Of a DNA stretch of 64,000 nucleotides, positions 24,559 to 33,041 are shown one piece after another (position 1 is the stretch's first letter; each line of letters opens with the position of its first letter). Origin of the DNA: Streptomyces sp. SCSIO 30461 (GTDB lineage: Bacteria; Actinomycetota; Actinomycetes; Streptomycetales; Streptomycetaceae); assembly GCF_037023745.1 (NCBI RefSeq), contig NZ_CP146101.1, forward strand, positions 372,001-436,000, written 5' to 3'. Both the position numbers and the translations under genes were made by a program. The notes under the pieces were generated by a model that saw only the letters and a program-made list of their open reading frames with translations, was not told where the DNA came from and ran no database searches.

Positions 24559-25506
24559 TTGGCTTCCTCCGGCGGCCTTACCCGTCTCGCTGAAGGCCGC
24601 GATGCGGACACGCCGCTCGACCATCTGCCACGAGCGCCCGCCGTCGAGGCCGACCCGCTGGCGCAAGTGGAACCCCACAAGCCCTTGGAGGCGCCCCTGC
24701 ACCCCGACTTCCCGTTCCGTTCGACCACCCCGACCCCGGTCCCGCCCGCTTACTGGGTCGGTCCCCGGCACCTGGCCGGTGACGACGGACGTCTGTACGA
24801 CGTCGTCGCCGACACACTCGCCGGCCTGGGTTGGACGAGCCTGGCGATCGTCCGCGGCCGACGGGAGCTGAGCGAGGCGCTGGAGGACCGCGAGGTCTTG
24901 CGCAGCACCGTCCTGCACATCAGTCCCGACTCCCTGCGGTGGGCGCAGTGGGTCCTGCCAGATGAGCCGTTCCACCTGGGGAATTCGCCGATCGCCTGGC
25001 AGGTATCCGCTCGCGCCGACATGAGTAGCCCACTCGCCCAGTGGTCGGCCTACTTCACCCCCGATGTCCCCGGGGAGGCCCTTGCCGACTTCCTCGTCGC
25101 GCTCGACACTCGCGAGCAGCCCGGTGTGCCACTCGGCGGCCCGGGGCTCGTCCTCGACGCTGTTGCGGCGCACGGTTGGCTGCGCGACATCGACGAGCCC
25201 GGCGCGGGGGCGATGGACCCGACCTTCGCCTCCCACGTCCGCCTCGGAGAGGTGCCGCCCCTCATTCAGGACGCCGACCCGATCGCCCTGGTGGCCGAGG
25301 CTGACGAGGCGGCCCTGGCCGGATGGCAGGCATGGGCCGAGCCGGTGCTTGGCACAGGGTATCTGTGGGCCGCGTCGTTCAGCACCAGCGTGCCGCACGA
25401 CCTGGTCGCCGCGTTCGTCGGCTCGCTCAGTTCCAGCGCGCCGGTGCTGCGTCGGGTGTTGCCGGAGAGCACACGCGACCGGCTCCTGCGCGCTCCAGCC
25501 AGCTGA
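24559..25506 (+). CDS. DUF317 domain protein
   Basis: A 315-residue protein. TTG 24559 is preceded by GGAGG with 6-nt spacing, 15 nt after the stop of the upstream small gene. It has two DUF317-like units: YWVGPRHLAGDDGRLYDVVA with LAGLGWTSL, and WSAYFTPDVPGEALADFL with AAHGWLRD. DUF317 is an actinobacterial domain of unknown function, common on integrative elements and often near transfer or regulatory genes. A strong terminator follows at 25522-25559. Confidence 0.8.
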   Translation: MASSGGLTRLAEGRDADTPLDHLPRAPAVEADPLAQVEPHKPLEAPLHPDFPFRSTTPTPVPPAYWVGPRHLAGDDGRLYDVVADTLAGLGWTSLAIVRGRRELSEALEDREVLRSTVLHISPDSLRWAQWVLPDEPFHLGNSPIAWQVSARADMSSPLAQWSAYFTPDVPGEALADFLVALDTREQPGVPLGGPGLVLDAVAAHGWLRDIDEPGAGAMDPTFASHVRLGEVPPLIQDADPIALVAEADEAALAGWQAWAEPVLGTGYLWAASFSTSVPHDLVAAFVGSLSSSAPVLRRVLPESTRDRLLRAPAS

Positions 25507-25521
25507 GTGCTTCCCACGCAT

Positions 25522-25559
25522 CGAAGCCGGGCCTCCCTCGTTGAGGAGGCCCGGCTTCG
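25522..25559 (+). terminator. terminator after the DUF317 gene
   Basis: The perfect inverted repeat CGAAGCCGGGCCTCC ... GGAGGCCCGGCTTCG with an 8-nt loop lies 15 nt after the stop codon. Confidence 0.85.
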
Positions 25560-25756
25560 TGCTGTGGTGCTTCGTACCGGCGTCTTCCCGCGCGTCACGG
25601 CCCGCGATTGCTGGGGCGGTCCTCCCCCTGGCCGGCGCCTTGTTCGACGTAGCGAGTTAGCGTGGCCACGGACGCCGTAAGCCTCAGTGTCAGATGCCGG
25701 CATCCATCCCAGGAGCCGGTCGAATCCTCACGCTGGCCCCTGGCGACGGGCTCTCG

Positions 25757-26143
25757 TCAGAAGGCGTACGGGGCGAAGGGACGAACTGGGTCTATTACGC
25801 GACCGAGCAGTCGATCGAACTCGGTCCGGTCGTCTTCGTTCATGAGCTGGACGGCGTTGCCGAGGTTCTTCTCGGTGAGCTGCTCCATGAACGGGGCGAG
25901 GAAGCGCTGCAGTGCCTCCGGCGCTTCGTCCACCGTGCGCAGGTACTCCTGGTACCGGGCGAGCTGTTCGCTCACCTCTTCGAGTTCGACTCGGGTGGCG
26001 GTGAAGGCGAGGGCCTGTTCCTCCTTGCTGAAAGGGCGTCCGTCGCGGTGGGTCCATGTGTTGGTGTCACGTCGGCGCTTGAAATCGGCGTCGCAGAGGA
26101 GGGCGACGATATCGGGGCGGGGTCGGGTCTCGGTCTTGGGCAT
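25757..26143 (-). CDS. small hypothetical protein downstream of the relaxase gene
   Basis: A 128-residue charged protein from ATG 26143 with GAGGAA upstream. It contains DIVALLCDADFKRRRDT and a long amphipathic helix (ATRVELEEVSEQLARYQEYL), suggesting a coiled coil. No known domain is recognised. It follows the relaxase gene on the same strand after 107 bp and may belong to the mobilization operon. Confidence 0.6.
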   Translation of the reverse strand: MPKTETRPRPDIVALLCDADFKRRRDTNTWTHRDGRPFSKEEQALAFTATRVELEEVSEQLARYQEYLRTVDEAPEALQRFLAPFMEQLTEKNLGNAVQLMNEDDRTEFDRLLGRVIDPVRPFAPYAF

Positions 26144-26250
26144 ACGGGTGTTCCTCACAGGAGTTTGGGTGGGTGCAGGCATCAATGGTCTGGAGGATCG
26201 CCGGTTTGCCCAACCGGCGATCGTCGGCTATGTTCCGCCCGCTTTGCCGG

Positions 26251-27990
26251 TTAGCGCCGACGGCTGGAGTCGTTCGCTGCGTTGGGCGCCGGCTGTGTGG
26301 AGGGCGCCGGGGACACGGTGCGCCGACTGCCTCGCGCGGGTGTGTCCTGGGGGCTTTCGGGTCCGGCGGGCAAGTGGGCGCTGTGGCGCAGGCGCCAGAC
26401 GAGGACGTCGCTGACGGACGTGGCGGTGTCGAGCTCGCGCCGTCGGGTGGCTTCGGCAAGCAGGGCGGCCGGGTCATGGCCGGCTCTCTGGACGTCGTCG
26501 AGAGTGGCGGCCAGGGCGGGCCAGCCGGGCTCGGACCGGATCCGTTCGGCCAGCTCAGGCAGCACCTGGTGAAGAAGATCGGCTTGCCGCTGGCGAACAC
26601 GCGGGGTCAGACGGTGGCCTCGCTGACGGAGGATGGCCATGGGGTGGGCTGCGGCGGCCTGGTAGGCGGCGCTGAGGTGTTCGGCGGCTTGCCAGGCTGC
26701 TGCGGCCTGCTGGCTGTGGTGCCTCTTGGCGTGCCAGTTCGCCGCGGCGATGGCGAGGAAGAACGCCATGTCGATGAGCATGGCGGTGGTGGCGCCATCT
26801 TCGCCGCGGCCCAGGGCGGGCCCGCTGTGGACGAGATCGCGGGCGGCCTGGCGCAGGGCGCGGTCGTGCCCGCGTACGGCCTTCACGTGGGAGCGGCTGG
26901 CCCGCTCGAACACGAAGGCCGCCTCGCGGAGTTCAGCGCGGGTGTGGGCGGCGGAGGTCTTGGCGAGCGCGTCCAGGACCTCCCCTGCGGCAGCGATGTG
27001 GGCTGCTGCTGTGCCGTCGTCGCCGTGGTCGATGATCAGCAGGGCCTGCCATGTGGCGGCGGTGGCGCGGCGCCGCGCGAACGCGGGACCTGTCACGCGC
27101 GGCAGGGCGGGCTCCTCCGGACGGGCGCCATCCACCGAGGCGGCAGCCTCTGCGGGAAGGGTCCAGCGTTCGCGGATGCGGGGCAGCGACAGGTCGGGTG
27201 CGAGTCTGGAGCCGGGGTAGAAGACCGGCTCATCGTCCTTGTTGCGGTCGTCGGGCAGCGCGACCTTGTAGCCGAGCAGGTCGCCAGATGGGGCGACCCG
27301 CTTACGGATCAGCAGGCCGGCGGCGGCCAGCCCGTCGAAGAACTCCTCCTCGCTGGTCGCGCCGGCCACTGCGCGACGTACGGTCTCCCGCAGTTCCTCG
27401 CGCGCCGGTCGCTCTCTGCCTTGGCGTTCGGCTTTGTGGCGTTCGGCGCTGGTGGGGCGCTTGGCGGCGGTGCCATCCCCGGACGCGACACGACGCAGGC
27501 CGTAGTCGGCCTCGATGGCGCGGGCCTCGGCTTGGGCGCGGCGGGCCTCGTTGTGCAGGCGGGGCCGTCGGCCGTCGTCGCGGACCAGGGTGGCGATGAT
27601 GTGGATGTGGTCGTCGGCGTGCCGGACGGCGGCCCACCGGCATGCGGCATCGTCGCCGTCGGGAGCGATGCCGGTGGCGGCGACCATGCGCCGGGCGATG
27701 GCCGCCCAGTCCTCGTCGGGCAGGACCGGATCCTCCGGGCTGGCCCGCACGGACAGGTGCCACACGTGCTTCTTGGGACGTCGGCCGGCGGGCAGGGCGT
27801 TGACGGGCTGGTCGAGCAGCCGCTGCAGCTGCCCGTAGGTGGTCTGCGGGTCGCGGCCGGGGTCGGGGGTGAGCGGGTCGAAGGCGGCCACCAGATGCGG
27901 GTCGGTGTGCTCCTCATGGGTGCCGGGACCGTACAGGTAGCGGATCAGCCCGATCGTCTCGCTGCCGCGCTTGTGGATGCTGGGGATCAC
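26251..27990 (-). CDS. relaxase / mobilization nuclease
   Basis: A 579-residue protein. The N-terminal relaxase domain shows SETIGLIRYLYGPGTHEE, with candidate catalytic Tyr18 or Tyr20. The metal-binding three-His motif is H124-x3-H128-x-H130 in RHADDHIHIIATLV. The C-terminal part is long, helical and Ala-rich. Relaxases nick oriT and pilot the single strand during conjugal transfer. Its ATG overlaps the stop of the upstream mobC-like gene by 4 bp. The presence of a relaxase without a visible coupling protein is why the element is called mobilizable. Confidence 0.9.
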   Translation of the reverse strand: MIPSIHKRGSETIGLIRYLYGPGTHEEHTDPHLVAAFDPLTPDPGRDPQTTYGQLQRLLDQPVNALPAGRRPKKHVWHLSVRASPEDPVLPDEDWAAIARRMVAATGIAPDGDDAACRWAAVRHADDHIHIIATLVRDDGRRPRLHNEARRAQAEARAIEADYGLRRVASGDGTAAKRPTSAERHKAERQGRERPAREELRETVRRAVAGATSEEEFFDGLAAAGLLIRKRVAPSGDLLGYKVALPDDRNKDDEPVFYPGSRLAPDLSLPRIRERWTLPAEAAASVDGARPEEPALPRVTGPAFARRRATAATWQALLIIDHGDDGTAAAHIAAAGEVLDALAKTSAAHTRAELREAAFVFERASRSHVKAVRGHDRALRQAARDLVHSGPALGRGEDGATTAMLIDMAFFLAIAAANWHAKRHHSQQAAAAWQAAEHLSAAYQAAAAHPMAILRQRGHRLTPRVRQRQADLLHQVLPELAERIRSEPGWPALAATLDDVQRAGHDPAALLAEATRRRELDTATSVSDVLVWRLRHSAHLPAGPESPQDTPARGSRRTVSPAPSTQPAPNAANDSSRRR

Positions 27991-28604
27991 TCGGCGGCGC
28001 CGCCGTCACGATGGGCGAGCAGAGCGTCGGCGGCGTCCTCCATCCGGCGGGCTGCGTTCCGGACGGCCTTGGTCGCGGCGTCCAGGTGGGGTGCGTCGGC
28101 ACCGGAGTTGAGGGCCTTGGCGACCTGGTTGAACAGGCCGTGGATTCGGCCCAGGTGCCGACGGGCAGCGAACAGCTCGTCGATGACCTCGCGTTCGGTG
28201 GCGATTTCGGTGGCGGTGTGGGTCAGGTCGCGGGCGGCCTTGTCGACGGCGTAGGCGAGGAAGGCGGCGTTGGTCATCTGGCACTGGGCGGCTGCGTCGG
28301 TGAAGCGCTTGTACTCGGCGTCGTTCATGCGGCAGCTGGGCTGCTTCAGGCGCTTGCGCTTCTTCGGCTGACGGGCGCGCTGACGCCGCCGCGAAAGGGA
28401 CTCGGACGGCCGTCCCCCTCCAGGCTGCGGTCCGCCCTCGGTCGCTGCCTGACGGTCCGGCGCCCCGTGGCGCTGGACCGTCCCTGCCGCCCCTGGGGCA
28501 GGGACCCCGGGAGCATTGCTCCCGGGACAACTTGCTGGGCTTGTAGCTGGGGTGTTGGGCGGCTGCTGCTGGGGTGTGGTGGGTTCGTAGCGCGGGTCGT
28601 GCAT
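27987..28604 (-). CDS. MobC-like relaxosome accessory protein
   Basis: A 205-residue protein. The first 80 residues are Pro-, Gln- and Arg-rich and look disordered, ending in a basic patch (RRRQRARQPKKRKRLKQP). A MobC-like helical region follows: MNDAEYKRFTDAAAQCQMT, then RRHLGRIHGLFNQVAKALN. MobC proteins melt or mark the nick region for the relaxase. The translational coupling with the relaxase gene supports the call. Confidence 0.75.
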   Translation of the reverse strand: MHDPRYEPTTPQQQPPNTPATSPASCPGSNAPGVPAPGAAGTVQRHGAPDRQAATEGGPQPGGGRPSESLSRRRQRARQPKKRKRLKQPSCRMNDAEYKRFTDAAAQCQMTNAAFLAYAVDKAARDLTHTATEIATEREVIDELFAARRHLGRIHGLFNQVAKALNSGADAPHLDAATKAVRNAARRMEDAADALLAHRDGGAAE

Positions 28605-28656
28605 GGCTCTCCGTGTCGAGGTTGTTGGAGGGACGAGTGGTTGAGCGAGGTGGTCG

Positions 28657-30051
28657 TCAGCCGTTGCGGGAGGCGTTCAGTTCGGTCTTGACCACGCGGA
28701 CGATGTCGCCAGCGTCGTCGCTGGCGACGGTGTATCCGTCGCCGCGTACGGCCTGTTCCAGGAGGTCGCGGGATAGGCGGCCGTGCTCGTCAAGGAGCCG
28801 GTGGGCGTATTCGCGAAGGATGTCGTCGGTGGCGCGCGGTTTGCCGCCGGCCCGCTTTGGCTTCGGCGTAGGGCGCTTGACCGGTGGGGTATGCGAGCCG
28901 CTGCCCGTGGGCGGCGGATCCGCTTCTTGTAGGCGGGCCGCCCGATCCCGGCGGGCGGATTGCGGGCGGGCGCCCGGGTGGGGTTCCTCGTCACCCGGAT
29001 CTGATGGGTGCGGGCGGGCGCGGTCTTCTGCCCGCCCGTCTCCGTCCGCCCGCTCGTCGGCGTCTGCCCGGGAGCGGTCGGGCTGTGCTGCAGGCGGGCT
29101 GACGGGCTGCCCGGCGGGCGGGGTCCAGCGCTCGGGCAGGTCGATGGTGGCCAGGGCGGCAGCTTGGCGGCGGGTGGCGAGCTGGCGCAGCAGCTGATCG
29201 TTGCGGCGCGCGTCGGCGTCGATGCCAGAGCGGGCGAGGGCCTTGGACAGGCGGCGTACGGTGCGCCGGCCCGCCCGCCCGGTGCGCTGCTCGGGCGTCA
29301 TCTCGCCGAGGCGGGCGGCCAGGGCGACCGCCCGCCGCGTAGCCCGGTCTCGGATGATCTCGGCGGCGCCCTGGTCCTGTTCGACGATCCCCAGGCGGGC
29401 GAGCATCCGTTCGCGGGCCTGTCGCGTGAGTACGGCGGCTAGCCCGCGGGAGGCGGCGTCGGGGGTGCGCTGGCGGAGTTCGATGCCCATGGCCAGGTGC
29501 CACAGCACGGCCGCCATGACCGGGCCGGTGAAGGCGCGCACGGTGCCGCCGACGGGCCCGGACTCGGCGTAGGCGGGGATGGTCTGCATGGCGGTGATCA
29601 CCCAGACCAGGACTCCGGGCAGGCCCGCTGCCTGCTGCGGCCCGTGCAGGTTTTGGCGGGCCATCAGCGCCATCGAGAACAGGGCGAGTTCGGCGGCGGC
29701 GAACATCGCGGCGCGCTCGGCGGTGTTGCGCATGTCGAGGTAGTGGGCGGCGAACCGCCAGCTGGTGTCCGCGCTGTAGGCGGTACACACGAGCGCCGCC
29801 ACGGTCGCTGTGACGACGGCGGCCGAGAGGCGCCGCTTGCGAACGCGGGTGCGGTGTTGGCTGCGTCGTGGCCTCAGGCCCGCAAGCAGTGCGCTGGCGG
29901 CGACGGCCAAGACGGCCACGGGCAGGAGCGGACCATCAGCGAACGGGAATGAAGCGGTGGCGAGCACGTCGGTCATCGCAGGGGGCATGTACGGGGCTAC
30001 TCCGAGGGAAGCTGAGGAGGCGATCACTGCGTTCACGGAGGGGGCGTACAC
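28657..30051 (-). CDS. plasmid-type membrane protein (DUF2637/Spd-like)
   Basis: Up to 464 residues; ATG 29988 or 29976 are also possible starts. Four or five membrane helices lie in the first 190 residues (LLPVAVLAVAASALLAGL, AAVVTATVAALVC and the VLVWVITAMQ region). A soluble, charged C-terminal part follows with many Pro, Asp and Arg. The layout recalls the DUF2637 and Spd proteins found beside transfer genes of actinobacterial plasmids. The end (ILREYAHRLLDEHGRLSRDL) looks like a small winged-helix unit. The role in transfer is inferred from neighbours. Confidence 0.6.
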   Translation of the reverse strand: MYAPSVNAVIASSASLGVAPYMPPAMTDVLATASFPFADGPLLPVAVLAVAASALLAGLRPRRSQHRTRVRKRRLSAAVVTATVAALVCTAYSADTSWRFAAHYLDMRNTAERAAMFAAAELALFSMALMARQNLHGPQQAAGLPGVLVWVITAMQTIPAYAESGPVGGTVRAFTGPVMAAVLWHLAMGIELRQRTPDAASRGLAAVLTRQARERMLARLGIVEQDQGAAEIIRDRATRRAVALAARLGEMTPEQRTGRAGRRTVRRLSKALARSGIDADARRNDQLLRQLATRRQAAALATIDLPERWTPPAGQPVSPPAAQPDRSRADADERADGDGRAEDRARPHPSDPGDEEPHPGARPQSARRDRAARLQEADPPPTGSGSHTPPVKRPTPKPKRAGGKPRATDDILREYAHRLLDEHGRLSRDLLEQAVRGDGYTVASDDAGDIVRVVKTELNASRNG

Positions 30052-30218
30052 GCGGGCCCCCTTCTAAAGGGGGCCCCGCGCGTGATCGCTTGGGTGCGTG
30101 TACGGCGTGGACGCTCGTGTGATCGCTCTACCTGCGGTTTTGCGGTGAGCGTGTGCGCTGTGAGCGGTTCACGGCGGTGTGTGGGCGCGGGGGCTGCGTG
30201 TACGGTCGCGTGAACGCT
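30019..30218. repeat. iteron-like repeat cluster, candidate origin or transfer site
   Basis: Copies of GTGRWCGCT lie at 30082-30090, 30107-30115, 30119-30127 and 30210-30218. Two inverted copies (GCGATCAC and GCGTTCAC) lie near 30020-30036. GCGTGTACG occurs twice on this strand and once inverted. Between them a perfect hairpin GGGCCCCC ... GGGGGCCC spans 30054-30077. The cluster lies between the ATPase gene and the membrane protein gene, where a plasmid-like origin or operator would be expected. Confidence 0.5.
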
Positions 30219-30239
30219 CTGCGGGGGCTGGTGAAGGGT

Positions 30240-31760
30240 TCAGCCGACGGCGGTGAGGTGGCGGGCTGAGGCGTAGTAGCGGGCCTGCTGGCCGCCTCCG
30301 GCCCCTCCGGCGATGCCGTCGGCCTTGGTGGCCAGGCCGCTGTCGACGAGGCGGCTGAGGTGGCGTCGCGCCTTCTCGATGTCGGCACGTTCGGGGTCGC
30401 CGCCGCCGATGAGGACGGTCGCCAGGTCGCGTGCGGTCAGCCCGTTGGGGGCGTTGTGCAGCACGACGGCGGGGTCCTTGGTGGGGTCGACGGTGGTGGT
30501 GCCGCGCACGTGGTCGTGGGTGACGTCCAGGGGGCCGACTTCGCCGGTGGGCGTCTTGAGGTGGTGCAGGGTGACCGCGGGATCGCCTGCCCGGCCGGTG
30601 ACGAACAGGACGCTGCCCGCACCGGCGGTGATCCAGGTGGAGCCGTAGACCTGGTCCAGGCTGGGGCGCTGGCCGCGCGGCGCGTCGGCGGTGGCCTTAC
30701 GCTGGTGGTGCAGCTCCATGATCTCCACGCCGTTGCGCAGGGCGCGCATGCGGGCGTTGTGGAAGGCGACCGCGAGGCTGTCGTCGACCATCGTGCTGAC
30801 CGCGTCCTTGAGGCTGTCGATCACTATGGTGTCGGCCTGGTGGGCGGCGGCGAGGTCGGTGAGGAGGTCGGGCTCCTTGTCGAGGGTGGCGGGCAGCGGG
30901 CCTTCCCAGACCACGAGTCGTTCGCGCAGGATCTTCTCGTCGGTGGGGAAGACGCGGCGGGCCATGGCCTTGGCGATCTGCTTGGGACGGTCCATGGCCA
31001 GGTAGAGCACGCGCCTGCTGGGGGCGACGGGCATCTCCAGGACGGTCTCCTGTAGCCCGAGGCGGGCGAAGATCACCTGGTGGGCCAGGGTGGTCTTGCC
31101 GACGCCCGGAGCGCCGACGATCATCAGGCTCTCGCCCGGGGCCCAGACGGTCTTCTCGCGGGTGCCCCACAGGGGCTCGGCGTCCGCCCCGCTCTCTTTG
31201 ACGAACGACCATCCGTCGGTGGCGAAGCGGGACAGCCGCCCCTGCCCGGAGGCGAGTGCGCGTTCGCGTTCGGCGCGTACTTCGGCTTCGACCTCGCTGC
31301 GGATCGCCTCGGGATCTGCGCCGGGTTTTTGGGCCTGCTGGAGGGTCCGTACGGCGGAGGTCATCAGGCGGCGCAGGTCGGCCTTCTCGCGGACGATCTC
31401 CGCGTGGTGAGCCGCGCTGCCTGTGCCGTAGGGCGCGTCGGCGAGTTGGAACACGTAGGCGGGACCGCCGACCCGTTGTAGTTCGGCCTGCTGTTGGAGC
31501 AGTTCGGTGAGGATGATCGGGTCGGTCGGCTTGTCCTCGCGGTGCTGGGTGAGGAGCGCGCGCCAGATGGTCTCGTGCGCGGGCCGGTAGAAGGCGTCGT
31601 CACCCAGGACCGGCCGGACCGCGTCGATGATGTCGGCTTTGTGCATGCAGGCGCCGAGGACCGCGCGTTCGGCGTCCAGGTTGAACGGAGGCTCCGTCTG
31701 GGTGGAGTCCTCGTCGAAGCGGGATGGCGTCTGGGATGGCAGGGTCGTACCCTGGGTCAC
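30240..31760 (-). CDS. DnaB-N / RecA-like ATPase, RepA-type replication protein
   Basis: A 506-residue protein from GTG 31760 with GAGGAG upstream. The N-terminal DnaB-like domain shows NLDAERAVLGACMHKADII. The RecA-fold ATPase has Walker A IVGAPGVGKTTLAHQ and Walker B-like TIVIDSLKDA. A C-terminal winged-helix-like part (KARRHLSRLVDSGLATKADG) follows. The closest functional idea is a plasmid RepA or helicase-loader ATPase that starts replication of the excised element. The promoter region upstream carries one copy of the operator-like repeat described at 31818-31834. Confidence 0.8.
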   Translation of the reverse strand: MTQGTTLPSQTPSRFDEDSTQTEPPFNLDAERAVLGACMHKADIIDAVRPVLGDDAFYRPAHETIWRALLTQHREDKPTDPIILTELLQQQAELQRVGGPAYVFQLADAPYGTGSAAHHAEIVREKADLRRLMTSAVRTLQQAQKPGADPEAIRSEVEAEVRAERERALASGQGRLSRFATDGWSFVKESGADAEPLWGTREKTVWAPGESLMIVGAPGVGKTTLAHQVIFARLGLQETVLEMPVAPSRRVLYLAMDRPKQIAKAMARRVFPTDEKILRERLVVWEGPLPATLDKEPDLLTDLAAAHQADTIVIDSLKDAVSTMVDDSLAVAFHNARMRALRNGVEIMELHHQRKATADAPRGQRPSLDQVYGSTWITAGAGSVLFVTGRAGDPAVTLHHLKTPTGEVGPLDVTHDHVRGTTTVDPTKDPAVVLHNAPNGLTARDLATVLIGGGDPERADIEKARRHLSRLVDSGLATKADGIAGGAGGGQQARYYASARHLTAVG

Positions 31761-31817
31761 GGAGCTCCTCACCCGGCAGGCCATTACGGGGCGGCAACCC
31801 CGGCCTCCGGTTTCGAT

Positions 31818-31834
31818 CGTTCAGGGATGGATGG
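31818..31834 (-). promoter_or_regulatory. operator-like repeat upstream of the ATPase gene
   Basis: The 17-bp sequence CCATCCATCCCTGAACG, read on the minus strand, lies 58 bp upstream of the ATPase start. The identical 17 bp, in the same orientation relative to transcription, occurs at 32659-32675 upstream of the excisionase gene. The XRE regulator gene lies between them and is the natural candidate to bind both. Confidence 0.6.
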
Positions 31835-31856
31835 TTGTGCGGTGGAGCCTCTACTT

Positions 31857-31886
31857 CGGCCCCGGTGTTCGTAGCACCGGGGCCGC
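31857..31886. terminator. hairpin upstream of the XRE gene
   Basis: CGGCCCCGGTG ... CACCGGGGCCG with a TTCGTAG loop. It lies between the ATPase promoter region and the XRE gene and may insulate the divergent transcripts. Confidence 0.45.
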
Positions 31887-32038
31887 TTGCATGTGCGGAT
31901 CCGTCCGCCGCTGTACGGCGGACTATGACCATAGCCGAGATTTTCGGAAGCGCAACGCCTTGCATTTCACTCCGCAATGATGTTTAGTTGTGGACGCTGG
32001 CCCCAGTGGATCTGGCTGTCGCGTGAAGGGAGGTGCGA

Positions 32039-32578
32039 ATGAGCGGTGAGGAAGGCGCGGAGCGCGCCGGCCCCGGTCGTCCGGTGCCGGAGGATCACGT
32101 CGCCGCACGCATCAAGCTGGAGCGCGAAGTCCGCGGTTGGAGCACGGTGAAGCTCGCCGAGGAGATGGCCGCCGCCGGTCATCCGATCAACCAGTCGGCG
32201 ATCTGGCGCATCGAGAGCGGCAAGCCCCGTCGCAGGGTCAACCTCGACGAGGCGCTCGGCTTCTGCAAGGTCTTCGACCTCACCATGCAGGATCTGACCG
32301 GCCCGCCAGGAGAGCTGGCCACGCCCCGCATCCGCCAGCTCGCCCGTGAGTACGTCCAGATGACGCTGGAGTACCGCCAACTGCGAGCGGCGATCGACCG
32401 GAACCAGATGCACCTGCACGAGATCGACATGGAACTCAATGCATACGGGGACAAGGGGCCCGAGCAGAGAGGACAGGTCGACGAACTCCTCCGGCTCGAA
32501 GAACGAGCCGCGATGAGAAGCCTGCACCCGTCCCGGGCCCACCTGCGAAACCAGGGGCAGCCACCCGCCGGCGAGTAG
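32039..32578 (+). CDS. XRE-family transcriptional regulator of the element
   Basis: A 179-residue protein from ATG 32039, with GGGAGG upstream. The helix-turn-helix spans roughly residues 22-78: RIKLEREVRGWSTVKLAEEM, then INQSAIWRIESGKPRR and LDEALGFCKVFDLTMQDL. A C-terminal helical segment (REYVQMTLEYRQLRAAIDR) may dimerise. It sits between the ATPase gene and the xis-int operon, divergent from the first and parallel to the second. That is the usual place for a repressor controlling both excision and replication. Confidence 0.85.
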   Translation: MSGEEGAERAGPGRPVPEDHVAARIKLEREVRGWSTVKLAEEMAAAGHPINQSAIWRIESGKPRRRVNLDEALGFCKVFDLTMQDLTGPPGELATPRIRQLAREYVQMTLEYRQLRAAIDRNQMHLHEIDMELNAYGDKGPEQRGQVDELLRLEERAAMRSLHPSRAHLRNQGQPPAGE

Positions 32579-32658
32579 CCAGCCGTTGCCCCTCTCCCGG
32601 CGCTACGAACGCCGAGAAACCTCACGCGCGGCGACCTCCGTCGCCGACGATCATCCAT

Positions 32659-32675
32659 CCATCCATCCCTGAACG
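32659..32675 (+). promoter_or_regulatory. operator-like repeat upstream of xis-int
   Basis: This is the same CCATCCATCCCTGAACG as at 31818-31834, here preceded by two more CATC units (32652-32658). It lies 69 bp before the xis start, in the same orientation relative to the gene it would control. Confidence 0.6.
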
Positions 32676-32744
32676 ACGCCACCGGCCAGGCCGACGGGAG
32701 TTGCCGCTCCCGCGACGCCGCGATGCCGGCGGGAGGAGTACCCC

Positions 32745-33041
32745 TTGCCGCAGCCCGCCCTGCCCATTTCCCAGATAGCCCAGCTCCTGGACGTCCCCGA
32801 AGACGCCCTGCGCACCCTCATGGCCGAGCGGCGATCCGTCGGCGACACGACCCTGGTCGCTCTCACCGTCGCCGAGGCCGCCCGCCGGATCGGCATCGGC
32901 CGCACCAAGCTGTACGAGTACGTCTCCTCCGGCGAGATCGCCTCCGTCAAGATCGGCAGCTTGCGCCGCATCCCAGCGGAGGCGGTGAACGACTTCCTCG
33001 CCCGGCGCCTGTCGACCACCGACTTCGGGGCCGCCGCATGA
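32745..33041 (+). CDS. xis: excisionase (Xis), MerR-like HTH
   Basis: A 98-residue protein from TTG 32745, with GGGAGGAG upstream. The C-terminal half is a classical excisionase/MerR-type helix-turn-helix: LTVAEAARRIGIGRTKLYEY, then VKIGSLRRIPAEAVNDFL. The N-terminal half has a second partial HTH-like stretch (ISQIAQLLDVPEDALRTL). Its stop overlaps the integrase ATG by 4 bp, the standard xis-int arrangement in actinomycete integrative elements. Confidence 0.9.
   Translation: MPQPALPISQIAQLLDVPEDALRTLMAERRSVGDTTLVALTVAEAARRIGIGRTKLYEYVSSGEIASVKIGSLRRIPAEAVNDFLARRLSTTDFGAAA

Noticed and set aside
30054..30077. Perfect GC hairpin as a simple transcription terminator
   Set aside because: It lies just upstream of the possible start of the membrane protein gene, not after a stop codon, and within a repeat array, so an origin or operator role is at least as likely.
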